From: Oncomelania hupensis
Lineage: Eukaryota > Mollusca > Gastropoda > Littorinimorpha > Pomatiopsidae
Length of the DNA stretch: 64,000 nucleotides
Direction: 5' to 3'
NCBI GenBank assembly: GCA_036898135.1
Contig: CM072511.1
Location: 163,812,064-163,876,063, forward strand
Shown: positions 34,801 to 44,815 of the stretch, piece by piece
Layout: every line of letters begins with the position of its first letter
Numbering within the stretch: position 1 is the stretch's first letter
Program-made: the position numbers and the translations under genes
The notes under the pieces: model-generated
What the model was told of the DNA's origin: nothing
Database searches by the model: none
What the model saw: the letters and a program-made list of their open reading frames with translations, nothing else

Positions 34801-36408
34801 CCGTACGAAGTGGAGACCGTGGTGGGAATCAACGACTACAAGGTGAAGGTCGGCCAGCATTCCAAGATATACCACGCCAACCTCCTTAAGCTGTACGTGG
34901 AGAGGCCGCCAGAGACTGTACATGCAGCAACAGCAGCTGTGACCGACGACAGCTTTGACAGCGAAGAACTGTTGGAACTGGGAGACTTCCATAGCAAAGA
35001 AGGCATCGATGATGTTAAGCTAGGACCGAGCTTGACGGAAGGTCAAAAGTTGGAGCTCAAGGACCTTATGGGCGAGTTTCCCCACAACTTCAGCGATGTC
35101 CCTGGCTCTACAACTTTGGTCGAACACGAAGTCCACCTCACTTCGAATATCCCTGTTCGATCCAAGCCCTTCCCGATCCCCTTCAAGGCCCGTGAATCCT
35201 TGAAGAAAGACATCGATGAGATGCTGAAGATGGGCATCATCAGGGAGTCCAGTTCCCCCTACGCGTCCCCTGTCGTGGTCGTGAAGAAGAAGGACGGCAG
35301 CAACAGAGTATGCATCGACTACAGGAAGGTTAATAAGATCACCGTCTTTGACCCTGAGCCGATGCCTACCGCAGCAGACCTCTTCCGCCAATTATCGGGG
35401 AGTAGAATCTTTTCAAAGATTGACCTCAGCAAGGGTTATTGGCAAGTCCCCGTGCGTCAACAGGACATACCAAAGACTGCCTTCATAACTCCTGATGGGA
35501 CGTACGAGTGCCTAAGGATGCCCTTTGGCATGGTCAACAGCGGAGCTACCCTAAAGAGAGGAATGAGGAAGATGCTCAAAGGGATGGACAACGTCGTGTG
35601 TTACTGGGACGACCTGCTAGTCCACACCCGCACCTGGGAAGAGCATCTGCAGACCTTGACGGAGCTGTTTCACCGTCTAACAGAAGCTAACCTGACCGTG
35701 AGACCCAGTAAGTGCATTCTGGGAACTGACAACGTCGACTTTATCGGCCATTCGCTGAAAGAAGGACAAAAGGGGCTTCTGCTAGAAAACGTCACCAAAA
35801 TTCTGAACGCTCCACGTCCCCAAACAAAGAAGCAAGTACGATCTTTCCTGGGGTTGGCTGGATACTACAGGGAGTTTGTACCAAACTACTCCGCCATCAC
35901 AGCACCCTTGTCAGACCTGGTGCGGAAAGGCTGTCCAAACCAAGTGCAGTGGGGACCGTCTCAGGAGAGGGCATACCAGACTGTGCGCGACCTCCTTTCG
36001 AAGGATCCGGTGCTACGACTGCCTGACACTTCCAAAGAATTCGTCTTAAGAACAGACGCAGCGGACGAAGGCATCGGCGCCATACTGATGCAAGAACACG
36101 AAGGGAAACTATTTCCGGTCAGTTACGCCAGCAAGAAGCTGTCCAGGGCTGAGAAAAATTACTCGACCATGGAGAAAGAGTGCCTTGCCATCATATGGGG
36201 AATCCGGAAGTTCGAACTGTACCTTCAAGGAGTGAAGTTCGTGCTACAGACTGATCACAAGCCGCTAACCTACTTGAACTCTGCCAAGTTTGTGAACAGT
36301 CGCATCATGAGATGGGCTATGTACTTGCAGAACTTTAACATGCGAGTAGAATCTATCAAAGGATCAGACAATGTTGGTGCGGACTTCCTCAGCAGAGTGT
36401 GTGAGTAA
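31864..36408 (+). CDS. gag-pol: Gag-Pol polyprotein, integrase before reverse transcriptase
   Basis: 1514 codons in one frame, with no Gag/Pol frameshift. About residues 30-100 are a charged coiled coil with 11-residue internal repeats. A Gag-like helical domain follows (about 115-280), then a CCHC knuckle (CFTCNATDHRAANC, about 328) and the aspartic protease core RDSGCSG (about 444). Integrase comes next: an HHCC zinc region (about 670-705), a DDE core with D about 742 (ALDLIG), D about 802 (TDLGTQF) and E about 838, spaced D-x35-E, and a GPY-type module (WKGPYEV, about 978). RT follows, with KKDGSNRVCIDYRKVN, SKIDLSKGYWQVPV and YWDD (1247-1250), then RNase H (LRTDAADEG, about 1396; TDHKPLTYL). 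All catalytic residues I can check are present. The first ATG of the frame was taken as start. Confidence 0.96.
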   Translation: MADFWQKGVELNLKGKQLTEYVKFQERILREEREEQRRREERELEEQRRREERELEEQRRREERELEEQRRQEEREEKRRRDEMAERRLEAERQFQLEMARIQQQQRAPHVISDFKAPKLPAFVDEKDQIDSYLARFERFAESAKWQRQDWAIILSALLTGKALDVYSRLSNNDAKAYDVLKAALLQCYNFTEKGYRQRFRECRPLSDETPKQFVERLSSYLHKWVELSGKGKTYESLHELIVREQLLNACPKDLAIHLEIQKLQTLKDVAEAAERYLIAHEKTLGPPSATKHFQKTGNHVNQIQGSQTSQRHTDSTPPPREGHSRGCFTCNATDHRAANCPQSRNSGQRSSTDNAAAGNRQRRFSNQRQNSRSDHQVCGGSVILPSETKRTATPADVQECMTDGQLLLANGKSIPVVASAAVTVQNMPVSKGRVGNHEVTVLRDSGCSGVIVKEDLIAKEQFTGDFKWTLMADSKCVRAPVAKIQVSTPFYIGEVEAVCLKKPLYDLMIGNIDGARRPDDPDPEWSPASIQRVEVVEEDPLPFPDGDLTELLRDNVVTPAQPCRPEIVGAVTTRAQAKRDKTSTPLKVADNSKAAIVDRDKLIQLQGADSTLNKYRNRQDHVTKGSGTVYFEVKAKILYRIFQHPRVNGGKPLRQVLVPLPLRRQVMEVAHDSIMGGHLGIKKTSDRIQAVFYWPGLHADVSRFCRSCDICQKTIPRGRVPKVPMQRMPLIDRPFKRVALDLIGEIRPPSEEGHRWVLTLVDYATRYPEAVPLKKIDTETVAEALVDMFSRLGVPEEILTDLGTQFVSDCMKEVNRLLSIRHLTTTPYQPMCNGLVEKFNATLKSTLKKLCSEQPRQWHRYINALLFAYREVPQESTGFSPFELLYGRTIRGPMHILKELWTKEVDTPEVKNSYQYVFELREKLEQTLEIARENLKKSQDCGKHYYDRRAVNRKFKPGNKVLVLLPTDHNKLLMQWKGPYEVETVVGINDYKVKVGQHSKIYHANLLKLYVERPPETVHAATAAVTDDSFDSEELLELGDFHSKEGIDDVKLGPSLTEGQKLELKDLMGEFPHNFSDVPGSTTLVEHEVHLTSNIPVRSKPFPIPFKARESLKKDIDEMLKMGIIRESSSPYASPVVVVKKKDGSNRVCIDYRKVNKITVFDPEPMPTAADLFRQLSGSRIFSKIDLSKGYWQVPVRQQDIPKTAFITPDGTYECLRMPFGMVNSGATLKRGMRKMLKGMDNVVCYWDDLLVHTRTWEEHLQTLTELFHRLTEANLTVRPSKCILGTDNVDFIGHSLKEGQKGLLLENVTKILNAPRPQTKKQVRSFLGLAGYYREFVPNYSAITAPLSDLVRKGCPNQVQWGPSQERAYQTVRDLLSKDPVLRLPDTSKEFVLRTDAADEGIGAILMQEHEGKLFPVSYASKKLSRAEKNYSTMEKECLAIIWGIRKFELYLQGVKFVLQTDHKPLTYLNSAKFVNSRIMRWAMYLQNFNMRVESIKGSDNVGADFLSRVCE

Positions 36409-36603
36409 AAAACATTGACCGTGTAGATAAACTGTGAACATTGACAATATCCAGACAGATTTGAAGATGAAAACCATTGACTCTGTGTGAATGAGCTGAG
36501 AACATTGACAGCGTTCAGACAGTCTAAAATAAGTTTTAATTCTGAACTTTGTTTGTGCATTACGTTTCAACGTTGTTGAAAGAAATTGGGTAAATTTCTT
36601 CTT

Positions 36604-36616
36604 GAGTGGGGGGTTA
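36604..36616 (+). other. Candidate polypurine tract
   Basis: GAGTGGGGGGTTA immediately precedes the 3' LTR, in the position where plus-strand priming occurs in LTR elements. Confidence 0.65.
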
Positions 36617-37250
36617 TGTTACGTTGAAACGCGAACGAAAGTATGCCGGAAGCGTGTACGATAGATCTAATCGTTTCGATTTGCAAAGTATTCGATAATG
36701 GAGTTTATTTACCTTTGATTTGAGTTTGCATTGTTGTTAGGAGAGGCTTTGTATAACGTTGATAATTTGCGTTAGTCGATATTATTTGAGAATCTTCTGG
36801 ATATGCGTGTTTACTCTTGATAGAAATTTCCGGATGGATATCGAAGGTCGTGAATGTTCCCGGAAGTAGAGAAAATGTGAATGACGTAAGTCAGTGATGA
36901 CGATCTTTAGTTCGATTGGTGGCAGTGCGTCATTTCTACCACGTACCAAATCGTTCCAGAAAAGAGAGAGGTTATTTAATCGTGAGCCGAGTCGATGTAG
37001 AGAGAGAAAAGTTGTTGATAGTGATTTGGAAAGTTGCTGTGAAAGTTGTTGAGTTGAATTGAGAATTTTATGCAGTTGTTGATGTGTGCTGAATAAAAGT
37101 GGAAAACTTCATACGCCGACTTTGTGACTTGTATGCTGTTTGGACGGGCTGTGTGAATAAACGAATCTGAGTTACACCCTATCAGGAATTCAAGCATCGG
37201 GGCTGAATCAGATACTGATAGAAAACACCAACATCAAACTGAGTGTAACA
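36617..37250 (+). repeat. 3' LTR of the Gmr1-like retrotransposon
   Basis: 634 bp, same length as the 5' LTR with one visible mismatch. It ends TGTAACA and is followed by the target duplication GACTG at 37251-37255. Confidence 0.97.
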
Positions 37251-39746
37251 GACTGGAATGCCAAGGTTGGCCAAGATGCGCACCACAACTGGGGAGACAC
37301 ATGTGGACCCCACTGCAACAACGAGACAAATGACAGGGGTCTGAGGCTATTGGAGTTTGCCAGATACAACAATCTGGTACTGGCAAACACGCTTGGTCTC
37401 CACAAAAAATCCAGACGATGGACATGGCACAGTCCCGGCGGGGAACATCACAACCAGATCGACTACATCATGGTCAAGAAACGCTTCAGATCAAGCATCA
37501 ACATTGGCAGGACACGCACTTTTCCAGGAGCAGACATTGGAAGTGACCACGATCTCGTGATGGTGTCTTTCCGGCTTCATTTGAAGAGAGTAAATACAGC
37601 AAAGTGCACTAGGCTGAAGTTCGACCTGGACAAACTGCAAGACCCGGAGGTGGCAAAAATATTTCAGGCCACAATTGGAGGGAAATTTGCACCACTGCTT
37701 ATTTTGGGGGCAGGCGAAGTAGATGTCAACACCATGACCAATACCTTCAACTCAGCTGTAACAGATGCCGCCACTGAGATCCTTGGCAAGCACCGACCAA
37801 AGAAGAAGCCGTGGATCACACCTGAACTTTTGGATCTGTGTGATAAACGAAGAGAGTTAAAAAAGAAAAAGAACACCTCACAGGGAGCTGATGTCTACCG
37901 AAAAATCAACAATGACATCCGAAAAGGCATGCGCACAGCAAAGGAGAACTGGATAGAAGATCAATGCCAGGAAATAGAGAACAATCTGAACAGGAACAAC
38001 AGCAAGAAGGCCTACCAGACTGTGAAGCAGCTGACAAGTGTTAAACAGCCCAAAGTCTCCACTATCCAAAGCAAGTCTGGCATATGCCTTACAGAAGAAC
38101 AAGAAGTCTTGGACAGATGGACAGAGTACTGCTCTGACCTTTACAACCATACACCAAATGGAGACCCATCAGTTCTAGCATGTCCCGAGAGCAGAGAAGA
38201 AGAAGAAATCCTCCCAATTCTCCGGGAAGAAGTTGAGGCAGCAGTGCAATCGCTGAAGAAAGGGAAGTCAGCGGAAGTGGACAACATACCAGCGGAACTG
38301 CTACAAGCAGGAGGAGAAGCGATGACTGATGCTCTCACCATTATCTGTAACAAGATCTGGCAGAGTGGGGAATGGCCTACACCATGGACCCAGTCGCTTG
38401 TCATCACTCTTCCAAAAAAAGGTAACCTTCAGGAGTGTGAAAATTACCGCACCATCAGCCTCATCAGCCATCCCAGCAAGGTCCTCCTGAAAATAATACT
38501 CAACAGGTTGAAACCACAAGCTGAACAAATCATAGCTGAAGAACAAGCAGGATTCATGGCAGGGCGAAGTACCACTGAACAGATTTTCAACCTCAGAATA
38601 ATCTGTGAGAAATACCTACAGCACCAACAACATCTATATCATGTGTTCATAGACTTCAAGAAGGCATTTGACCGAGTCTGGCATGCAGCTCTATGGGCAA
38701 CCATGAAAGTGTACAACATCAGCCCTAAAATTATAGAAGTCATCAAAAGCCTGTATGACAAGGCTACCAGTGCAGTCCTCCATAACAGCGTCATCGGGAA
38801 CTGGTTCAGAACAACAATCGGTGTGCGTCAAGGATGCCTACTCTCTCCAACACTCTTCAACATCTTCCTAGAGCGCATCATGTCAGATGCTCTTGCAGAT
38901 CACGAAGGCACAGTCAGCATAGGGGGCAGAACAATCTCCAATCTTCGTTTTGCGGATGATATTGATGGATTGGCTGGAGAGGAACAAGAACTTGAACAGC
39001 TTGTACAGAGGCTTGACACCACCTCCAGAGCTTATGGAATGGAAATAAGTGCAGAGAAGACCAAAATGATGACCAACAACACCAATGGCATCAACACGGA
39101 CATCAAAGTACAAGGCCAATCCCTCAACACAGTGCACAGCTTCAAATATTTAGGAGCCATTGTGTCAGACAATGGATCTCGACAGGAAGTCCTCTCCAGG
39201 ATCGCACAAACAACTGCTGCCCTGACAAGGTTGAAGCCCATTTGGAAAGACAGAACCATCAGTCTACATTCCAAAGTAAGACTGCTGCGCTCTCTGGTCA
39301 TCTCCATCTTCCTATATGCTTGCGAAGCATGGACCCTCACAGCAGATCTCCAACGAAGAATACAAAGCATGGAGATGAGGTGCTACAGAAGACTTCTGTG
39401 CATTTCCTATACCCAACACATCACCAACGACGAAGTCCGACAGACCATCACACAAGCCATTGGACAACACGATGACCTGCTCACAGTGGTGAAGAAACGG
39501 AAACTCCGATGGTATGGCCACGTCACCAGATCATCAGGCCTTGCAAAGACCATTCTGCAAGGCACAGTGCAAGGAGGTAGAAGAAGGGGGAGACCGAAAA
39601 AGAGGTGGGAGGACAACATTCGAGAATGGACTGGTTTGACACTGAGCGAAGCCATGAGGGCTGCTGAGGACAGAGAAAGATGGAGTGTGCTGGTTAAGCG
39701 ATCATCTGTGGTGCCCCTACGACCTTCGGGTTATGGGACAGGATAG
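37251..39746 (+). CDS. LINE ORF, C-terminal part: endonuclease end and reverse transcriptase
   Basis: Continues the LINE protein directly after the insertion with DWNAKVGQD (37251 on), GSDHDLVMV (endonuclease end) and then reverse transcriptase. RT motifs are SLKKGKSAEVDNIPAELLQ, LPKKGNLQECENYRTISLI, HVFIDFKKAFDRVWH, GVRQGCLLSPTLFN and LRFADDIDGLA (FADD at 38949-38960). The C terminus has the thumb-like segment HSFKYLGAIVSDNGS and KLRWYGHVTRSSGLAKTILQ. There are no stops or frameshifts up to the TAG at 39744-39746. The first in-frame ATG is at 37350, but the real protein would start at 29941 in the uninterrupted element. Without the 5' half this copy cannot encode the whole endonuclease. Confidence 0.93.
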   Translation, partial: DWNAKVGQDAHHNWGDTCGPHCNNETNDRGLRLLEFARYNNLVLANTLGLHKKSRRWTWHSPGGEHHNQIDYIMVKKRFRSSINIGRTRTFPGADIGSDHDLVMVSFRLHLKRVNTAKCTRLKFDLDKLQDPEVAKIFQATIGGKFAPLLILGAGEVDVNTMTNTFNSAVTDAATEILGKHRPKKKPWITPELLDLCDKRRELKKKKNTSQGADVYRKINNDIRKGMRTAKENWIEDQCQEIENNLNRNNSKKAYQTVKQLTSVKQPKVSTIQSKSGICLTEEQEVLDRWTEYCSDLYNHTPNGDPSVLACPESREEEEILPILREEVEAAVQSLKKGKSAEVDNIPAELLQAGGEAMTDALTIICNKIWQSGEWPTPWTQSLVITLPKKGNLQECENYRTISLISHPSKVLLKIILNRLKPQAEQIIAEEQAGFMAGRSTTEQIFNLRIICEKYLQHQQHLYHVFIDFKKAFDRVWHAALWATMKVYNISPKIIEVIKSLYDKATSAVLHNSVIGNWFRTTIGVRQGCLLSPTLFNIFLERIMSDALADHEGTVSIGGRTISNLRFADDIDGLAGEEQELEQLVQRLDTTSRAYGMEISAEKTKMMTNNTNGINTDIKVQGQSLNTVHSFKYLGAIVSDNGSRQEVLSRIAQTTAALTRLKPIWKDRTISLHSKVRLLRSLVISIFLYACEAWTLTADLQRRIQSMEMRCYRRLLCISYTQHITNDEVRQTITQAIGQHDDLLTVVKKRKLRWYGHVTRSSGLAKTILQGTVQGGRRRGRPKKRWEDNIREWTGLTLSEAMRAAEDRERWSVLVKRSSVVPLRPSGYGTG

Positions 39747-39798
39747 GATAGGATAGGCCTGGTTGTAGGATACTGTTTGGCAGAGTATATACGAGTAC

Positions 39799-40492
39799 AA
39801 AGCAAGTCTGGCATATGCCTTACAGAAGAACAAGAAGTCTTGGATAGATTGACAGAGTACTGCTCTGACCTTTACAACCACAAACCAAAGATCAGTTCTA
39901 GCATGTCCCCAGAACAGAGAAACCCTCCCAATTCTCCGAGAAGAAGTTGAGGCAGCAGTGCAATCACTAAGGAAGGGAAGTCAGCGGGAGTTAACAACAT
40001 ACCCGCGGAATTGCTGCAAGCCGGAAGGGAAGCGATGTTTGACGCCCTCACCATTATCTGTAACAAGATCTGGCAGAGTGGGGAGTGGCCTACACCATGG
40101 ACCCAGTCGCTTGTCATCACTTTTCCCAAATAGGGTAACCTTCAGGAGTGTGAAAATTACCGCACCATCAACCTCATCAGCCATCCCAGCAAGATCCTCC
40201 AGAAAATAATTCTCAACAGGTTGAAACCCCAAGCTGAACAAATCATAGCTGAAGAACAAGCAGGATTCAGGGCAGGGCGAAGTACCACTGAACAGATTTT
40301 CAACCTCAGATTAATCTGCGAGAAATACCTACAGCAAGAACATCTATATCATGTGTTTGTAGACTTCAAAAAATCGTTTGACCGAGTGTGGCATGCAGAT
40401 CTGTGGGCAAGAATGAGAGTGTACAACATAAGCACTAAACTTATTGAAGTCATCAAAAGCCTGTATGACAAGGCTACCAGTGCAGTCCTCCA
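39799..40492 (+). mobile_element. RTE LINE fragment
   Basis: Matches about 38068-38785 of the full LINE (AAGCAAGTCTGGCATATGCC start, CAGTGCAGTCCTCCACTGG end). It contains frameshifts and an in-frame TAG replacing AAA in the LPKKG motif (near 40130). It lacks both ends and sits only 32 bp beyond the target duplication of the full LINE. Confidence 0.9.
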
Positions 40493-41219
40493 CTGGTCAA
40501 CAGCCGTTCAGTGGGTCTTGAGATATGACGTTTGGCTCGTTCCGATCCCCCCCCCCCTCCTCTTCCCTACACCTTCTGTTGTCTTCCTCCCCCCTCCCCC
40601 TCTATTTCAACCTATGTCCAGATCAGGCTTTAAATACCCAAAGGCAAAACACCACAAAACGAAAGTGCCGTCGCCTACTGTGGACCACCGCGTTGGAAAC
40701 CTAATAACGCCGGATTGCAGTTTTAAAATTACTCACTAAGCTGACCTAGAAAAAAGGGAGGTCCAAAACGCCTTTACCCCCTCTCTTTACAATCTGAGAG
40801 AGAGAGGGAGAAAGAGCAAGAGAGAGGGAGAGAGAGGGAGAGAGAGGGAGGGAGAGAGAGAGGGGAGGAGAATGGGGGTTTCGAAGGGAAAGGCTATGAA
40901 TCTGCGGGTGACTGCCGACAAAAGACTGGTCTGGCGGAAGCAGACGGAACAAAACGGTAACTCCAAATAGATCAATACTTAAGAAAAATAAGAGGATTTG
41001 GGGGGTAAAACAGCAGATGTTTCAATATTTTTTAATATAACCTTTTTATCATTAACCACATCTCAAATCCAGAAATACAAACTTTGCAAGAAAACTTCAT
41101 GCCGAATATGGATTATACACGTTTTTTATTGCCTCCACGTTATGCTTTCACCTACCTCTCTCTCTCTCTCTCACTCCCCATCAAACCTCCCGCCAAAGTC
41201 TGATCGCAACACTTCATCT
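40493..41219. other. Intergenic with C-rich and GA-rich patches
   Basis: C-rich at 40545-40605, GA repeat at about 40793-40865, CT run near 41155-41172. No gene recognised. Confidence 0.5.
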
Positions 41220-42679
41220 TGTACAAATTATAATGCAACAATGGTATACACGCGCAAGATAGATCCGATCGCTTTGTTTTGCAAAAAACATGCAATAATA
41301 GAGAGTATTTACCTTTGATTTAATTTTGCGTTGTTGCTAGAAGAATCTTTGTATAACGTTTATAATTTTCGTTGGTCGATATTATTGCAGAATTTTCTAG
41401 AATTACTTGTTTACTATCGATCGAAGCATCTAGATAAATCTAGTAATAGCTAAGAGATTCTTCTAACCTAAATAAGGTTGTATGACGTAAGACAGTGCAT
41501 AGTTCCGGTGACGAGTTTTATTTTGATTGGGTGTATTGCGTCATGCTGGAATGTTCGAACTTTCTCTCGATTATAGAGAGACTATATAAGTGGTGCAGTG
41601 AAAATCCAAGAAGTCTCCTCTCTGAAAATCCTTACGGGAAGAGAGGGGACTATAAACTGATAAACATAACATCCTTATCGGGAAGAGAGGGGACCATAAA
41701 CTGATTAAAAAAAAAATGCGTAAAGAGAAAAAGTGATAAACAGATTGATAGAGATGTCAGTTAGTTATTCATTGCTTACAGGGTCCAGCGGACTGCAAAG
41801 AGACGAATCAGGACCACAAAATCAAGACCACAACTTCGCTGAAAGAGGACTCACCCCTGATCCCTCACCCCTGATCCGCATAAAAGATCTGCTGAAACAA
41901 CCCTAGTGGTAACACTGAAGGCACTCCACGAACCGGTCACTTTACAATAAAGACATCCTACGCAGGGGAAGCTGAGGCTATACTCTAATTTATTGAAACC
42001 CCGTTTACAAAAACAAAATAGAATACAAACATCATTACAAAATATCAACAAAACACATACATATAAAATGCCACATTGCCAAATAATAACATCATATGAA
42101 GCCCCAGTAACCACCTGGTAGAAAGCGTCCAATATTCCCAAGCTGATCCAACAGACCTCACACACAAATGATGAGTTGTGTCCCGGAAGAGTTTTCAAGA
42201 AAAAAGGTAGGTGACTGGTCTAGCGAAGAAGAAGATAGTAAAGTAGATTGATAGAACAGAGTAGGAATGAGAAAGAACAAAGGAAAAATACAGCGACAGT
42301 GGGAATTTAAAGCACTAAATTTCCAGAAAGTGGGGATACTATTTATACTGAAACCTCCGGAGAGCTTCGTTCGCCTTCCGTGATTGCCTTTTTCGGTGAA
42401 TGACTGGAACTAGTTTGGAAAAAACAAGTTCGCTCCCGGCACCCCCACGGGGGGATTGGTAGAGATGGTTTTTGAAGAAGATTTTTGAAGTGATTTTCGG
42501 AAAGCGATCTTGTATGCAGTTGCTGATGTATGCTGAATAAAGTTGGTAAACTTTATATGACGACTCCTGCCTTGTTGCTGAGTGAACAGGCTGCATGAAT
42601 AAACGAATCTGATGTACACTTATCAAGATTCAAGCATCGGGGCTGAATCAACCATTGATAAAAAAACAACTGTGTAACA
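41220..42679 (+). mobile_element. Divergent solo LTR broken by a retroposon
   Basis: The left part (41220 to about 41700) follows the intact LTR in order: TTACCTTTGATTTAATTTTG, GTTGTTGCTAGAAG, TTGGTCGATATTATT, ATGACGTAAGACAGTGCA. The right part (about 42465-42679) matches the LTR 3' end: TTGTATGCAGTTGCTGATGT, AATAAACGAATCTGATG, TTCAAGCATCGGGGCTGAAT, ending TGTGTAACA. Between them lies a reversed retroposon. No matching target duplication is visible (left CATCT, right GCGTG), so it is old or rearranged. Confidence 0.78.
41755..42440 (-). mobile_element. Retroposon family copy nested in the LTR remnant
   Basis: Reverse-oriented relative of 47216-47911 sharing GATCCGCATAAAAGATCTGC, TTACAATAAAGACATCC and GCGTCCAATATTCCCAAGCT. 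A foreign segment of about 75 bp (about 42362-42435) separates two pieces of its 5' part. It is more diverged than the 26.6-kb and 47.2-kb copies. Confidence 0.8.
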
Positions 42680-42990
42680 GCGTGCATGCATGTGTGTGTG
42701 TGTGCGTGTGTGTTTTTTAAATGTTTAAGTAATTATTAGTACAATGTTATATTTCGCTGCTGAGATTAATTTAAAACAAAAAGTATTGTACTTGGCAGCT
42801 AATACGGATCATGTCCAAGATAATCTCCAGTCCCATTTTCTCAGGCGAAACAACAACATCACATCCCTGTGTTCTGCCCTGTGCACAAACCTTTTGCCTC
42901 CGTTATAGACATTTCTCCAATTCATTCTTGCCCTCACTCCTTCAGTCATCCATCCATTCACTTCATCCTTAAAACAAATGAAACGGCTGA

Positions 42991-43066
42991 TTACATCAAT
43001 GAGAGGGAGGGAGGGAGGGAGGGAGGGAGGAACGGAGAAGAAGGTGAGAGGGAGGGAAGAGAGAGC

Positions 43067-43124
<58 letters not shown>

Positions 43125-43142
43125 GAGAGAGAGAGAGAGCAG
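42991..43142. repeat. GGGAGGGA and (GA)n tract
   Basis: Polypurine on the plus strand, with GAGC interruptions. Confidence 0.94.
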
Positions 43143-44815
43143 GGTAGGTAGGCAGGAGGAGTGATTGCGCGACTACAGCAGCCGTCAGCCTTAGTGGGAT
43201 CGCCAGCTCAGCCACGCAATTTGTACTCTGCCCACCCAGGGTGTCAGCACTGTGGCACTGGACATCAGGCTGGACACTGGCTGCGGTGGTCATTTCAGGC
43301 TGAGGTCTTAATCAATCTCCCTTGCTCACCCCTGCTCACGACGAGACCAAGTTCAAACTAAAAACTTCCAGTTACAGATTCTGAAATTGTCTTTATAGGT
43401 GCCATTGATTCACTTCAAAGATCAAATTCCGGGTCAGTACATTGGACAACTTTTTGCTGGCTCCAGCTCAACGCATCCAGTACATCTTACCCGATCCAGA
43501 AAAAAAAAGTGAAAAAAAAGTGAAATCGCCTCATTTCATACTCAGTTCCTCTTGTTGTAGCTGAGGTCCACGATCAATGCGTCGATAATTCTGCCTACTA
43601 TATGTTATTGCAAAGGAATAAAGGGGGGAAAATCAAACTGAAGTAGCTAAAAGCTTCTACAATTTGGAAGTGCAAGTTATCATTGTACAAGTTCTACAAG
43701 TACAGATTTTGTGTTTCAGACTCAACATTATAAAGTGTAGCTTATCATTTTAAAAGTAAATGTTTGCGGTTCAGACACAACATCGTACAGTGCAGTGCTA
43801 AAAGGTATTTCTGGCTCCGTTTTCGATGAGAGTCTTTCAAATTTTTTAAGTGCAGCTGTGATTCCATTCATGTTCAGTTCCACAGTGTTCCATTTTCACA
43901 CAGAAGACTAAGTTCCAGACTCTTTAAACAGTTTTAAAATGCAAGTGAGGTACTCCCCGCTCAGTTCGCTAACTGCTACTACTACTAAACGGATGCTATC
44001 ACGCGATTTTTCTTCAATCGAACTCTAGCGCGGCGTTCTGAAGAATTGCAGAAGTCGGAATATGAATCAATGTATGTTTTTGAAATGTTAGATGGACTGT
44101 TTCCTACATCTTTATTGAAGGGAGGGAGGAAACAGGAGAACCCAGAGACAGCCCAAAACAAAACAATGATAGTCCCACATTCTATAATTTTAAAGCGCAA
44201 TGGTGACTCCGGTGATGCTTAATTCCAAAGGTGCAACATTTGCAAATACACACGGGAGTTTCTGACGGTCAACCTTTTTTATTTTAAAAATTTCCACAAT
44301 TGCCACAGATTCACTTACTGTTCAGTTCCAAAACTGAGCCAAATCTCACAATAGTCCAGTATTTTTTCTAGACTGTGGAAGGTGCGACTACCATTGCTGC
44401 AGCAGTGATGTTATCCGTTTCTCCCACATCCACATCGGTTATTTTTCGTCAACATCAGAAACCACAGGACGCGAGCTGACCAAAGGCCAGGCCTGATCCA
44501 CTCTCTTCACGACCGTTGAAAGGTAACCTTTTCATCTTATCACGCGATAACCTCAGCTTTAACTTTACTCCTTAACGCAATACAATTCAACTAAATGTAA
44601 CAAATCTTTATTAACATATAGAAATTATGTACAGCCACCTGTGTCGCCTGTCAGTACAAAAAGCATGCAAAATAAACGATCATTGTTACAAACTAACGCT
44701 TACATCAACCAACATTACATTAGAGATTAGTTCAATTTTCACACCTCCCACACCCCTAGTAAACATATATGCCACCATAAAAACGTAAAAAAAAACACCC
44801 TTCATTATTTCTTGT
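43143..44815. other. Intergenic, no gene seen
   Basis: About 1.7 kb of AT-rich sequence. No coding segment with splice support or recognisable repeats found. Confidence 0.45.

Larger units (their letters stand above)
30714..37250 (+). mobile_element. Intact Gmr1-like Ty3/gypsy LTR retrotransposon
   Basis: A 6537-bp element: LTR, leader with primer-binding site, one 1514-codon Gag-Pol frame, polypurine tract, LTR. The pol order is protease, integrase, reverse transcriptase, RNase H. Most Ty3/gypsy elements have integrase last, and integrase-first order within this superfamily defines the Gmr1-type group. Near-identical LTRs, an exact 5-bp target duplication and an undamaged frame show a recent insertion. 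Confidence 0.95.
29871..39753 (+). mobile_element. RTE-type LINE split by an LTR retrotransposon
   Basis: The LINE occupies 29871-30713 and 37251/37256-39753, about 3.3 kb without the insert, a normal RTE length. A 13-bp target duplication TAGGCCTGGTTGT flanks it (29858-29870 and 39754-39766). The 5' end has the CGTAAGAGGCGACTAA motif seen in many RTE-like elements, and the 3' end has a GGATA tail. Both coding halves are free of stops and lie in the same frame across the insertion, so the LINE was apparently intact when hit. Confidence 0.93.

Noticed and set aside
43200..43290. CCHC-like CQHCGTGHQAGHW peptide
   Set aside because: The final cysteine is missing and there is no Gag context.
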